Shown: one piece after another, positions 53,048 to 61,463 of the stretch
Numbering within the stretch: the stretch's first letter is position 1
Layout: the number at the start of each line of letters is the position of its first letter
Source of the DNA: UBA4416 sp040387555
Lineage (GTDB): Bacteria; Bacteroidota; Bacteroidia; B-17B0; Aurantibacillaceae
DNA: 64,000 nt
Assembly (NCBI GenBank): GCA_040387555.1
Contig: JAZKDO010000001.1
Coordinates: forward strand, 620,001 to 684,000
Direction: 5' to 3'
The notes under the pieces: generated by a model
The model's database searches: none
Told to the model about the DNA's origin: nothing
The model's input: only the letters and a program-made list of their open reading frames with translations
Program-made: the position numbers and the translations under genes

Positions 53048-53515
53048 CTAAACACCAAATTGTCTGAAATGATGATCAATGTGTTTATAGAATTGGTTAC
53101 TCCATTCTTTAGCAGTCATTTTTCCAAAAGATGAACTTTCTCTACCTTCAAAATACCTGGCGCCATTGGCTTCAGTTTGTTTTACATAATCAATAAAGAT
53201 TGATTTTTCTTTTTCAAAATCTCTATTATCAGTAATAATAAAATCAGGGCCGGTACGCGAATTTTGTGTATAAGGCTTTTCGTTTGTTACAATACCTTTT
53301 ACAAATAGTTTCAATATGAGTTTAGAGAAGAAGCCCGGATTGGATTTAATTTTCCCATAGGCTAAATCGTAAGTCACATTTAAGTGGGCGAGCATCTGCG
53401 CCGCGTTCATTTTGCCCCATTGCGGAATACTAGTGTAGTTTAAATTTTCTAAACGTTTAAATACGTTTTCAGTAGTTTTAGGATCAAAGGTGTTTAAGAT
53501 AGGCGTGTTACTCAT
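53048..53515 (-). CDS. DUF1569 (DinB-like) protein
   Basis: 155 residues. The pattern NAAQMLAHLNVTYDLAYG, then GRESSSFGKMTAKEWSNQFYKHIDHHFRQFGV (residues about 124-155), gives His residues spaced as in DinB/YfiT four-helix bundles, which often bind a metal. DUF1569 members are uncharacterised, possibly thiol-transferase relatives. It overlaps the lgt start-distal end by 8 bp and is translated after lgt. Confidence 0.75.
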   Translation of the reverse strand: MSNTPILNTFDPKTTENVFKRLENLNYTSIPQWGKMNAAQMLAHLNVTYDLAYGKIKSNPGFFSKLILKLFVKGIVTNEKPYTQNSRTGPDFIITDNRDFEKEKSIFIDYVKQTEANGARYFEGRESSSFGKMTAKEWSNQFYKHIDHHFRQFGV

Positions 53516-54329
53516 TGTTTTGTAATGTTGAATTAATGTGAGTTGTTTCTTTTTTAGAACGGAAGATCATGTATAGCCCGGCTAATACAAATGGAATACT
53601 CAATATCTGGCCCATGTTGATGGGAAGAGAATCCTCAAAACTTTCCTGATTTTCTTTCATAAACTCCATTAAAAAACGGAAGCTAAACATTAATACACAA
53701 AATAGTCCGAACATGAATCCTTTACCAAAATCAGCCCGTTTGTTTTTCCATAGCCAGTAAAATAAAATAAACAAGAAGAAGTAAAAAATTGCTTCATACA
53801 ACTGTGTTGGATGTCTGGGTAACTCATCAACCTGATGAAAAATAAATGCCCAGGGAACATCAGTTGGCCGACCAACAATTTCGGAGTTCATGAGATTTCC
53901 AAAACGGATCATAAAAGAAGCAAAAGGAACAACCACAATTAAACGGTCAAACAGCCATAGCCAGCTTTCTTTGGTTTTACGACAATACAACCACATACCA
54001 ATTAAAATTCCAATACCTCCACCATGACTTGCTAAGCCTCCTTCGTAAACTTTTAAAATGTCCAAAGGATGAGTTGAGTAATATGGGAAATCATAAAACA
54101 AACAATGTCCAACTCGCGCGCCTAATACTGTAGCAAGAACAATGTATAGCGTTAGAGTGTCCAGTTGTTTTTCGCTGCGCCCTTCAGCTTTATAGATCCG
54201 GTTCATGAAAAAATGACAACCAATAAAAGCCAGCGCCCAGGAAAGGCCATACCAGCGAACAGGCCAATCAATTCCGGGAATGGTAAAAATTTCGGGACTC
54301 GGATTCCAGTTTACAAAGAGTGATAGCAT
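53508..54329 (-). CDS. lgt: Prolipoprotein diacylglyceryl transferase
   Basis: 273 residues, about seven membrane helices. It adds diacylglycerol to the lipobox Cys, the first step of lipoprotein maturation. Family signatures are RWYGLSWALAF, GGLASHGGGIGILIG and RFGNLMNSEIVGRPTDVPWAF (about residues 135-156, with the invariant Arg and Asn). It fits the many lipoproteins in this window. It follows trmB by 27 bp and overlaps DUF1569 by 8 bp: a trmB-lgt-DUF1569 operon. Confidence 0.97.
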   Translation of the reverse strand: MLSLFVNWNPSPEIFTIPGIDWPVRWYGLSWALAFIGCHFFMNRIYKAEGRSEKQLDTLTLYIVLATVLGARVGHCLFYDFPYYSTHPLDILKVYEGGLASHGGGIGILIGMWLYCRKTKESWLWLFDRLIVVVPFASFMIRFGNLMNSEIVGRPTDVPWAFIFHQVDELPRHPTQLYEAIFYFFLFILFYWLWKNKRADFGKGFMFGLFCVLMFSFRFLMEFMKENQESFEDSLPINMGQILSIPFVLAGLYMIFRSKKETTHINSTLQNNE

Positions 54330-54356
54330 ATAACAAGTTTAAGTTTTTGTAGTTGG

Positions 54357-55028
54357 TTAATGTAATTGAAAACAGCAATATTTAATATCTTCTCCTTTGG
54401 CAGTAAATAAGCCTTCATAATATGTTTTTATCCGGGTTAGCTCTTCGCGCCCATCAGGACAATTTTTATACAAATCATTTGTTGCAAAAATCAAAGGAAG
54501 GTTTTTTTCCTTGATCACTTCCATGGTATATTCATAAAAAAAGGTGCTGTCTGTTTTTAAATGTACAAGTCCACCTGGCTTTAATATTTTTTTATAACGG
54601 TTTAAAAAGAAATCAGGGTTAGTCAACCGCTTTCTGGCTCTGTTTTTTTGTGGCTGTGGATCGGGAAAAGTAATCCAGATTTCGGATACTTCATTTTCGG
54701 CAAAACAATGGTCAATAAAATCAATTCTTGTTCTTAAGAATGCAACATGAGTCAGATTTTTGTCGGTAGCATATTTGGCCCCTGTCCATATTCGGTTTCC
54801 CTTTACATCAACACCAATAAAATTTTTGCTAGTGTCATTTTCCGATAAACCGATTGTATATTCTCCACGACCGCAACCTAATTCCACAACAATAGGATTC
54901 TGGTTTTTAAATACTTCATCATGCCATTTACCTTTTTTTGCAAATCCGTTGGGGATATCCAAATGATGAAAAGAGAATGTGTTGGAAAACGTATTTAATT
55001 CTGCAAATTTTTCGAGTTTGTTAGGCAT
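54357..55028 (-). CDS. trmB: tRNA (guanine-N7-)-methyltransferase
   Basis: 223 residues. It makes m7G46 in tRNA. The SAM motif is VVELGCGRGEYT, and the TrmB-specific ITFPDPQPQKNRARKRLTNPDFF is present (about residues 118-140), with PDPxxK forming the active site. It is the first gene of the trmB-lgt operon and divergent from pyk. Confidence 0.97.
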   Translation of the reverse strand: MPNKLEKFAELNTFSNTFSFHHLDIPNGFAKKGKWHDEVFKNQNPIVVELGCGRGEYTIGLSENDTSKNFIGVDVKGNRIWTGAKYATDKNLTHVAFLRTRIDFIDHCFAENEVSEIWITFPDPQPQKNRARKRLTNPDFFLNRYKKILKPGGLVHLKTDSTFFYEYTMEVIKEKNLPLIFATNDLYKNCPDGREELTRIKTYYEGLFTAKGEDIKYCCFQLH

Positions 55029-55125
55029 AATCAGTATTAAAGTCCGCTAAGGTACTAAAATTGATAATGATTTAATAATGCTTTTTCATTTTGAAATTAT
55101 TACATTCGTGTACCAATTTTACACT

Positions 55126-56556
55126 ATGAATTTCATATACAATAAAACAAAAATAGTTGCCACAATGGGTCCCTCAACCGAGAACATTGCAGTACTTGAA
55201 GAATTATTTAATGCCGGTTTAGACATTTGCAGGATCAATTTTTCCCATGGTGATTATGAGCCGATTAAACACGTTATCGATAATATCAGAATATTAAATA
55301 AAAAACTGAACCGACACGTAGGAATTTTAGGTGATTTACAAGGTCCAAAATTGAGAATCGGAAAAGTAAAAGACAATGCGGTTGATTTGATTAACGGTAA
55401 CGAAATTACAATAACTACCAAAGAGTGTGAAGGAACAGCAGAACGAATATTCATTACTTATCCTCAGTTTCCACAAGATGTTTCGGCGGGCGAGTTAGTT
55501 TTGATCGATGATGGAAAGATTACGTTAAAAGTGATTGAAACAAATCGTAAAGATGAAGTGCGCGCGACTATTATTGCGGGTGGAATTTTATCATCCAAAA
55601 AAGGCGTGAATCTTCCTAATACTAAAATTTCATTGCCTTGTTTAACTTTAAAAGATTTGCGCGATTTGGATTTCGCGTTGGAAAATAATTTTGAGTGGAT
55701 CGGTTTATCGTTTGTAAGAAGTGTGACGGATATCGTAGAGTTAAAAGACATTATTCGTTCCAAGAAAAAAAATGCACGTGTTATTGCGAAGATTGAAAAA
55801 CCTGAAGCAATTAAAGAAATCGATAAAATTATAGAAGTGACAGATGGGGTTATGGTGGCTCGTGGTGATTTAGGTGTGGAAATGCCTATGGAACAGGTTC
55901 CGTTATTACAAAAAATGATTGTGAACAAATGTATAGCTGCTTCGAAGCCGGTTATTATTGCGACTCAAATGATGGAAAGTATGATTACTGCATATACGCC
56001 AACAAGGGCTGAGGTGAACGACGTTGCCAATGCAGTGTTGGATGGCGCAGATGCTGTAATGTTAAGCGCGGAGACTTCTGTTGGTCGTTACCCGGTAAAA
56101 GTAATTGAGTATATGCGACGGATCATCACGCAAATAGAAAGTGATGACCGTATTTATTATAAAGAACATGAGCCTGAATTAAAAACAGTGACTTATATTA
56201 CAGACAGTATTTGTTATAATGCCAGTGTAATGGCAAAGCAAGCCAATGTATCGGCGATTATTTCCATGACGCACAGTGGCTACACTGCTTTTAAATTAAG
56301 CAGTCACCGTCCGAAAGCTAATGTTTATATTTTTACAGATAACCAGTCTCTATTAAATGCCCTTAGTTTAGTGTGGGGCGTAAGAGGTTTTTATTATGAT
56401 AAATATGAAAGCACAGATCAAACCATTTCTGATTTAAAAGATTATATTAAAGATGGTGGGTTTGTAAAGGCCGATGAATTGGTGATCAATTTAGCAAGTA
56501 TGCCAATGAAAGAGAAAGGGCGCACGAACATGTTGAAATTGAGTTATATTCAATAA
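55126..56556 (+). CDS. pyk: Pyruvate kinase
   Basis: 476 residues from the chosen start. It makes pyruvate and ATP from phosphoenolpyruvate. Motifs: KTKIVATMGPSTEN at the N-terminus, INFSHGDY, the signature IAKIEKPEAIKEID with catalytic Lys, VARGDLGVEMP, and ATQMMESM. An ATG 48 nt upstream is in frame but would add an unrelated hydrophobic tail, and a TACATTCG -7-like element (55101-55108) lies between the two, so MNFIYNKTKIVATMG is the likely start. Confidence 0.96.
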   Translation: MNFIYNKTKIVATMGPSTENIAVLEELFNAGLDICRINFSHGDYEPIKHVIDNIRILNKKLNRHVGILGDLQGPKLRIGKVKDNAVDLINGNEITITTKECEGTAERIFITYPQFPQDVSAGELVLIDDGKITLKVIETNRKDEVRATIIAGGILSSKKGVNLPNTKISLPCLTLKDLRDLDFALENNFEWIGLSFVRSVTDIVELKDIIRSKKKNARVIAKIEKPEAIKEIDKIIEVTDGVMVARGDLGVEMPMEQVPLLQKMIVNKCIAASKPVIIATQMMESMITAYTPTRAEVNDVANAVLDGADAVMLSAETSVGRYPVKVIEYMRRIITQIESDDRIYYKEHEPELKTVTYITDSICYNASVMAKQANVSAIISMTHSGYTAFKLSSHRPKANVYIFTDNQSLLNALSLVWGVRGFYYDKYESTDQTISDLKDYIKDGGFVKADELVINLASMPMKEKGRTNMLKLSYIQ

Positions 56557-56558
56557 AC

Positions 56559-56948
56559 TTAATCCCTTCTAAAATCATCCATATCTCGTTTGTCTTTTTT
56601 GGTAGGGCGGCCCGCACCTCGGTCGCGCTGCATGTTGGGCATAAAAAACACCGATGGCAAATGATCTAGTTTTTCAATTGGTGGAGAATGGTCGATGTAA
56701 TTTTCTTTGGCAACCTCATAGCTTTGTCGCTTATCAATTAGGCCAGAAACCTCAATTATTTTTTTGACGCTCTGAGGAAAAGACAAGGTGTAGCGTTCAC
56801 CAATCTTCACCAAATGAGAAGACTTTACCGGCTCATCATTTAATTTAACCTTATTGTTTTTAATGGCATCACTTGCAAGTGAGCGGGATTTATACATCCG
56901 TATAGCCCATAAATAGCTATCTAATCGTATGTTTTTTTCCGTCGTCAT
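56559..56948 (-). CDS. S4-domain RNA-binding protein (Hsp15-like)
   Basis: 129 residues. The N-terminal S4 domain is IRLDSYLWAIRMYKSRSLASDAIKNNKVKLND (about residues 6-37), then a basic tail GRPTKKDKRDMDDFRRD. Hsp15 (HslR) binds stalled 50S-peptidyl-tRNA complexes. The start is ATG 56948, since the upstream ATG at 56966 lies before the -7 element. It ends 2 bp from the convergent pyk stop codon with no terminator between. The family is clear; the ribosome-rescue role is inferred. Confidence 0.88.
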   Translation of the reverse strand: MTTEKNIRLDSYLWAIRMYKSRSLASDAIKNNKVKLNDEPVKSSHLVKIGERYTLSFPQSVKKIIEVSGLIDKRQSYEVAKENYIDHSPPIEKLDHLPSVFFMPNMQRDRGAGRPTKKDKRDMDDFRRD

Positions 56949-56955
56949 TTGATTA

Positions 56956-56986
56956 CAAATATACAAATCAGTCAGTTAAAACTCAA
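56956..56986 (-). promoter_or_regulatory. Promoter of the S4-domain gene
   Basis: Minus strand: TTG at 56984-56986, 20-nt spacer, -7 TATATTTG at 56956-56963. The ATG at 56948 is seven nt away, implying a leaderless or near-leaderless transcript. Confidence 0.65.
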
Positions 56987-56991
56987 CGAGT

Positions 56992-58035
56992 CTATTTTTG
57001 ACCTTGTTCTAAAATGTCTCTCGCCCTTGTACTATAAAAACCTTTATTTGATGCAATGTTCTTTAATTGTTTCAACGCTCCCTCTTGCCGTTTAGTGTTC
57101 CATAAACACAAAGCCAAATAAAATTCTGATTCCTGATGAAAGATATTATTAACGTTATCCAGATTTTTTTCAAAAAAATTCTGCGCGACAGCATATTTTC
57201 CCAACAGGTAATAAGACATCCCTAAATAAAATTGCGCGTTAGCATCATTCTTATTGAAATCGTAGAGCAAAGTTAATTCTTCAATGCAATTAACAATGTG
57301 TTTAGCGTTAAACAAGAGCATGGCTTTCTGTATAATTTTGTGCGCGAAATAAGAACTGGATTTATTGATACGTTGCGACTCAACATCTGACTTACTTCCA
57401 TACTGAGCTGGTAACCCTGTATTGGTTAACAACTCAATAGACTCGTTTTGTTTAAAGTAGTACATACGATAGTTCGTAACCTTTAATCCGTGAATAAAGA
57501 TTACTGGCGCATTTGGACTGAATTTATAAATAACATCTTCTTCAACAGGTTTTTCTGTTTCCAAGTGAAGTGGAATACTTGGCAAGGTTTCTATGGAATT
57601 GTCTGAAATAGTTTCTTCCGGAATATTGCTCACCGTAAGATAATGTTCAATTGGCTTGGATTTTAAAACTGGAAATAACGTATCTTGTCCGGACACTTTA
57701 TTTTGTAGCGCTAGGGACGCTTTTTTTTCTGCTTCGATGAGTTGAAAAACAGAGGGATGAGTTTTGCTTTTTTGAAAGATTACAAAAAACACAGAAATAC
57801 CAATTAACAAACCACACAAAACAGCAATAAAAACCGCTCCGAAGAGTCCGGAATTACGATTTACTCTTTTGTCTACCAAAGTATTGAGCGTGTCAATATC
57901 AGAATCAGTGCTATTGAATTGTTCAAATGCAATAGACGCCAGGTAGCTGAGATCTGTACTTTGTATCTGTTTCTCTAAAAGAGCCCTGTCATTTTTAGAC
58001 AGATTCTTTTTTGATATGTCGCTCGGTTTTAGCAT
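56992..58035 (-). CDS. Single-pass membrane protein with TPR-like periplasmic domain, sigma-factor partner
   Basis: 347 residues from MLKPSDISKK. The frame extends 15 codons upstream, but that start would overlap the sigma gene by 35 bp; this one follows its stop by 10 bp. The N-terminal 63 residues are charged and helical, one membrane helix follows (about 64-87), then a linker and a C-terminal part with TPR-like repeats (NDANAQFYLGMSYYLLGKYA, then ESEFYLALCLWNTKRQEGAL). The layout (cytoplasmic helical part, one helix, periplasmic sensor) is that of an anti-sigma factor. It is encoded directly after the ECF sigma gene. Function is inferred from position; no known anti-sigma domain was recognised. 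Confidence 0.7.
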   Translation of the reverse strand: MLKPSDISKKNLSKNDRALLEKQIQSTDLSYLASIAFEQFNSTDSDIDTLNTLVDKRVNRNSGLFGAVFIAVLCGLLIGISVFFVIFQKSKTHPSVFQLIEAEKKASLALQNKVSGQDTLFPVLKSKPIEHYLTVSNIPEETISDNSIETLPSIPLHLETEKPVEEDVIYKFSPNAPVIFIHGLKVTNYRMYYFKQNESIELLTNTGLPAQYGSKSDVESQRINKSSSYFAHKIIQKAMLLFNAKHIVNCIEELTLLYDFNKNDANAQFYLGMSYYLLGKYAVAQNFFEKNLDNVNNIFHQESEFYLALCLWNTKRQEGALKQLKNIASNKGFYSTRARDILEQGQK

Positions 58036-58045
58036 TTTATTATGT

Positions 58046-58645
58046 TCACTTTTTTTGTTTGTTTTTCGCGGATGAAACATCTTCTAATAATATTTTCAGA
58101 TTTCGTTTTCCGTTTTGTATGTAACTTTTTATTTCATTTAAGCTAAAGTTCGTTTCACTGAATATTTCCTGGTAACTTTTGTTTTTTAAATAAAACAGTT
58201 CAATGCACAACCGTTGGTTTTCTTTCAATTGCGGTAAGAGTTCTTTCATTTTTTCTAGCATTACTTCATCGCTCACGCCGTTAGTATTTTCTTCTGTTTC
58301 CAGGCTAGGTGGCGCGAACTCAAACTCATAATAAGACTTAATATGCTTAGACTGCGCTTTATTTTTTCTAATGAGTGAAATACAATGATTCCTTACTACA
58401 AAGCTCAGCCAACCTTTAAAATTATCAATCTCCCGATTATTTATATCCAGCATTAATTTTTCAAACAACATCATTGTGGCATCCTGCGCTTCGTCTTTAT
58501 CCTGCAAATAAAATAAGCAAGTACCGTATACTACAGACACGTGCTTTTTAAACAAGTCGGCAAACAATTCCTTGTTACCGGTTTGTTTGTACGCTTTTAG
58601 CAATTCTTCATCGCTTGAATATTCTTTTTTCTTAAAAAGCCACAT
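58046..58645 (-). CDS. ECF-type RNA polymerase sigma factor
   Basis: 199 residues. Region 2: ELFADLFKKHVSVVYGTCLFYLQDKDEAQDATMMLFEKL (about residues 26-64), then FKGWLSFVVRNHCISLIRKNK. Region 4: LKENQRLCIELFYLKNKSYQEIFSETNFSLNEIKSYIQNGKRNLK. Region 4 is typical of the Bacteroidota sigma-70 family. The gene is followed by a single-pass membrane protein and is divergent from the TonB-plug protein gene at 58788. Confidence 0.9.
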   Translation of the reverse strand: MWLFKKKEYSSDEELLKAYKQTGNKELFADLFKKHVSVVYGTCLFYLQDKDEAQDATMMLFEKLMLDINNREIDNFKGWLSFVVRNHCISLIRKNKAQSKHIKSYYEFEFAPPSLETEENTNGVSDEVMLEKMKELLPQLKENQRLCIELFYLKNKSYQEIFSETNFSLNEIKSYIQNGKRNLKILLEDVSSAKNKQKK

Positions 58646-58787
58646 ATCTAATAATCAGACGCTCAGATCTACATATTCCATAAAAGTATTTTTTTGGTGG
58701 TTTTTATGGAATGAATATAGTACCACGTCTTAAAGTTAAAGAATGCATTTTTAAAAAAGAGAAGTTTAATCAGTAAAAATAAAAATC

Positions 58788-59633
58788 ATGAAAAATTTAA
58801 AACAAAGCATGCTAGCCGCCTTATTGATAATAATAGGTTGTCAATCGGTTTTTTCTCAAAATTCCATGGGTGGCATTAAAGGACAAATTCTGAATTCAGA
58901 TCACGAGCCCGTTGTTGGGGCGCTTATAAAAATACTACAGGGCGGTTCCCTCATTGGAGGTGCTTCCACAGATATCGAAGGTATTTATACTTATAAACCT
59001 TTAAACGCGGGCAACTATGATGTTTTGATTTCAAGTCAGGAAACCCAAACCAAGAGGGTGACGAATGTCCGGGTGAGTTCTGAAAAAACAACTTACCTGG
59101 ATGTTTCTGTTTCAAGTAATACCCTCATCGGAATAGACGTTATCGCGTATCGTAAGGAAGCTATTGATAGAACTTTTATGGATATTAAAGAAATCAGTGG
59201 CGAGGATTTGATGCATATGGCCTGGAACAAAAGCGATATTGGCGAGGCTGTAATGAATATAACCTGTGAGGCCGTACGTGACCCTAATGGCGATTTCCAT
59301 GTTAGAGGCGGAAGGGGAGATGCAACGGCGTTTATCGTGGATGGTGTCAAATCACCTGGAATTTCTGGCGTTCCTACTTTGTCAATAGAAAATCTGGCAA
59401 TTATTACCGGAGGCGTCCCGGCTCAGTATGGAGATAACACCAGCGGAGTAATCATAATTACTACTAAGGATTATTTTAGTGGCATACAAAGTAAGCGAAT
59501 GCGAGATAGTTACATTTTAGAAAATAAAGAACGGATGCGTCGCGAAAAAGCGTCGATGCAACAAGAGAAAGAGAGGAAAAAAGAAATAGAAGAAGAGCTA
59601 AGACTGGAAGAATCTAAAAACAATAAGGGTTAA
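58788..59633 (+). CDS. TonB-receptor plug protein without a barrel
   Basis: 281 residues. Signal peptide to about 24 (QSVFSQ). A carboxypeptidase-regulatory-like domain (about 28-105: GGIKGQILNSDHEPVVGA, then YDVLISSQ) is followed by a TonB-dependent receptor plug (about 115-230: DIGEAVMNITCEAVRDPNGDFHVRGGRGDATAFIVDGV, GGVPAQYGDNTSGVIIITTK). Instead of a 22-strand barrel it ends in a 45-residue highly charged coiled-coil-like tail (RMRREKASMQQEKERKKEIE). The length, a clear terminator just after the stop, and no frameshifted barrel downstream argue for a purpose-built short protein rather than a truncated receptor. It lies between two ECF sigma genes. Confidence 0.85.
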   Translation: MKNLKQSMLAALLIIIGCQSVFSQNSMGGIKGQILNSDHEPVVGALIKILQGGSLIGGASTDIEGIYTYKPLNAGNYDVLISSQETQTKRVTNVRVSSEKTTYLDVSVSSNTLIGIDVIAYRKEAIDRTFMDIKEISGEDLMHMAWNKSDIGEAVMNITCEAVRDPNGDFHVRGGRGDATAFIVDGVKSPGISGVPTLSIENLAIITGGVPAQYGDNTSGVIIITTKDYFSGIQSKRMRDSYILENKERMRREKASMQQEKERKKEIEEELRLEESKNNKG

Positions 59634-59647
59634 AAAGATCTTAAGTA

Positions 59648-59685
59648 TAAAAAAAGCGGTTAGTGTTTACTAGCCGCTTTTTTTT
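59648..59685. terminator. Bidirectional terminator
   Basis: AAAAAAAGCGG-T-TAG, loop TGTTTA, CTA-GCCGCTTTTTTTT. It lies 15 bp after the plug gene's stop and 12 bp beyond the stop of the convergent protease gene. Confidence 0.9.
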
Positions 59686-59696
59686 ATGAATTCATT

Positions 59697-60788
59697 TTAT
59701 TTTTTATAGACCATGACATTGAATATAAATGGCTCAATTTTTTTAATTTGTTCACTACGCTTCAAACCTTTTAAATTAGATTTTTTAGTAACAAGGCTCA
59801 ATTCTTTTTTCAAAGAATCATTCTCTAATTTATCAATGGTTTGTTTAATGAAGTTTGATTTAATAGCAAAACCAGTTGCTTCAGCAGAGCTTTGTTTCCC
59901 GCGAATAACACCAATAATATTACCGTGTTCATCCATTAAAGGACCACCACTATTGCCTGGGTTAACAGGAATAGAGATTTGGTACATGGTAGTATCATTG
60001 TTAAAACCGGTCATAGAACTCAACGCTCCTTCACCATAAACAGCATCTCTGCGCGGGTAACCTAAGGTGAAAATTTTATCACCGATTTCAGAACCTGTTT
60101 CTTTAAAAGAAAAAGGAAAACTTAAATTTTTGATAGCTTCAATGTTGTCGATCTTGTAAATCGCAATATCTAAGGAAGGTTCGCTAGCTACTAACTTAGC
60201 AGAAGCTCTATCTAAGATAGCATTTGTCACAAAAACAGAATCAGCGTTTTTTACCATGTGAAAACTGGTAATGAAATAACCTTTATTGTTTAACGCAAAA
60301 CCAGTTCCTTCAATATTGGCCGGGGCGTATGTTTTAATCCGTTTGTGTGTGGCATCATTAATGCCTTCAATAATAGCATCCTGAGAATATTTTAATTCCG
60401 TAACATCACGCTTCAAATCGGTAATGGCATTGCTTTGTTGCTTTAACAAATAACCACCGGCACTCAACAAGGTAACGGTACTAATCACAGCGATAATTGC
60501 TACAGATGCAGCAACAGCAAATGTTTTACCGTGCTTCTTAATAAAGGTATCTTCTTTAATACTCACAATTTTACCATCTTTTCCGAATTCCTGTCTGTGA
60601 ATGGTTGATAGGATTTGTTTTAAATGAACACGTTGCTCATGTTGATTGATGCCTTCAATCAATGTTTTGTGTTTGTCAAAAGCAGCTACAAATTCTGCAT
60701 CCGTTTTTAAACGTTGTTCAAATTCATTTTTTTCTTCAGCACTTAATGTTCCGAAAATGTAATTGTCAAATTGTTCTGTTGCTCTCAT
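59697..60788 (-). CDS. Membrane-anchored trypsin-like protease with anti-sigma-like N-terminus
   Basis: 363 residues. The first 65 residues (EQFDNYIFGTLSAEEKNEFEQRLKTD, at about 5-30) look like the cytoplasmic helical head of FecR/RskA-type anti-sigma factors. One membrane helix follows (about 90-114). The periplasmic part is an S1C trypsin-like domain with catalytic His177 (SFHMV), Asp207 (SLDIAIY) and Ser280 (NPGNSGGPL), all present. No PDZ domain is seen. It lies 22 bp after an ECF sigma gene on the same strand. I infer that it restrains that sigma factor and uses proteolysis in sensing. The protease call is firm; the anti-sigma role is a proposal. Confidence 0.85.
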   Translation of the reverse strand: MRATEQFDNYIFGTLSAEEKNEFEQRLKTDAEFVAAFDKHKTLIEGINQHEQRVHLKQILSTIHRQEFGKDGKIVSIKEDTFIKKHGKTFAVAASVAIIAVISTVTLLSAGGYLLKQQSNAITDLKRDVTELKYSQDAIIEGINDATHKRIKTYAPANIEGTGFALNNKGYFITSFHMVKNADSVFVTNAILDRASAKLVASEPSLDIAIYKIDNIEAIKNLSFPFSFKETGSEIGDKIFTLGYPRRDAVYGEGALSSMTGFNNDTTMYQISIPVNPGNSGGPLMDEHGNIIGVIRGKQSSAEATGFAIKSNFIKQTIDKLENDSLKKELSLVTKKSNLKGLKRSEQIKKIEPFIFNVMVYKK

Positions 60789-60810
60789 CTCTTATTGCCC
60801 TTTCTATGTT

Positions 60811-61368
60811 TTAGTTTTCAAAAAAACTCCGCTTCAATCGTTGTAAACATTTATACTTCTGGGTTTTCGCATTGTCTGAATTGGTATATCCGAATTTTTC
60901 CGAGATTTCATCCATGCTTAACTTATAGACGTAAAAGTCTTTTAATAGTGTTTTGCAAGGCTCACCTAAATTTTCCATGCTGGCATTCATCTTTTCAATA
61001 TCTGATTCTTTTTTTAAGTGATCAGTGATCTCGTCGGTGACGTCAACTACTTCATTTTCTTCGTCTTCTCTGAAACGGGATAAATGTCCGTTACCTCTTA
61101 ATTGTTTTAACCAAAGGCGTTTGGCAATGGAGAAAATAAAAGTCTGAAGCTGGCAATTTAGAGTAAATGTTGGTTTCTGAACATTTTCATAGAGAACAAT
61201 AATTGTTTCCTGATAAATGTCGGCCGCCACTTCACTATTGCCACTATTGTTTACAACATATTTAAGAACGAGGTTATAATACTTTTTGTATAAAGCACGT
61301 AACACCGCATCGTTGTTATGCTTGAGCCCTTCAATAAATTCAAGGTCTGTGTACGCTACTTTCGACAT
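60811..61368 (-). CDS. ECF-type RNA polymerase sigma factor
   Basis: 185 residues. Region 2: FIEGLKHNNDAVLRALYKKYYNLVLKYV, then SEVAADIYQETIIVLYENV and LQTFIFSIAKRLWLKQLR. Region 4: CKTLLKDFYVYKLSMDEISEKFGYTNSDNAKTQKYKCLQRLK (about 138-180). It precedes the membrane-anchored protease gene. Upstream lies a GGGTTACCTTTACCC inverted repeat at about 61396-61414 on the minus strand that could be its own promoter or operator. Confidence 0.9.
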   Translation of the reverse strand: MSKVAYTDLEFIEGLKHNNDAVLRALYKKYYNLVLKYVVNNSGNSEVAADIYQETIIVLYENVQKPTFTLNCQLQTFIFSIAKRLWLKQLRGNGHLSRFREDEENEVVDVTDEITDHLKKESDIEKMNASMENLGEPCKTLLKDFYVYKLSMDEISEKFGYTNSDNAKTQKYKCLQRLKRSFFEN

Positions 61369-61463
61369 AAAGTCTGTTTATATTAATACCAGGGAAGGGT
61401 AAAGGTAACCCTTTTCAAAGCAGGTTTAGGACTTAAAAAGCTGATTTTCAGTAAATAAGATGT

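Noticed and set aside
55464..55928. 154-codon minus-strand ORF opposite pyk
   Set aside because: Antisense shadow of a gene with clear pyruvate kinase motifs.
58788..59633. Plug protein as a frameshifted pseudogene of a full TonB receptor
   Set aside because: No barrel remnant follows; the stop is succeeded at once by a terminator, and the charged tail looks designed.
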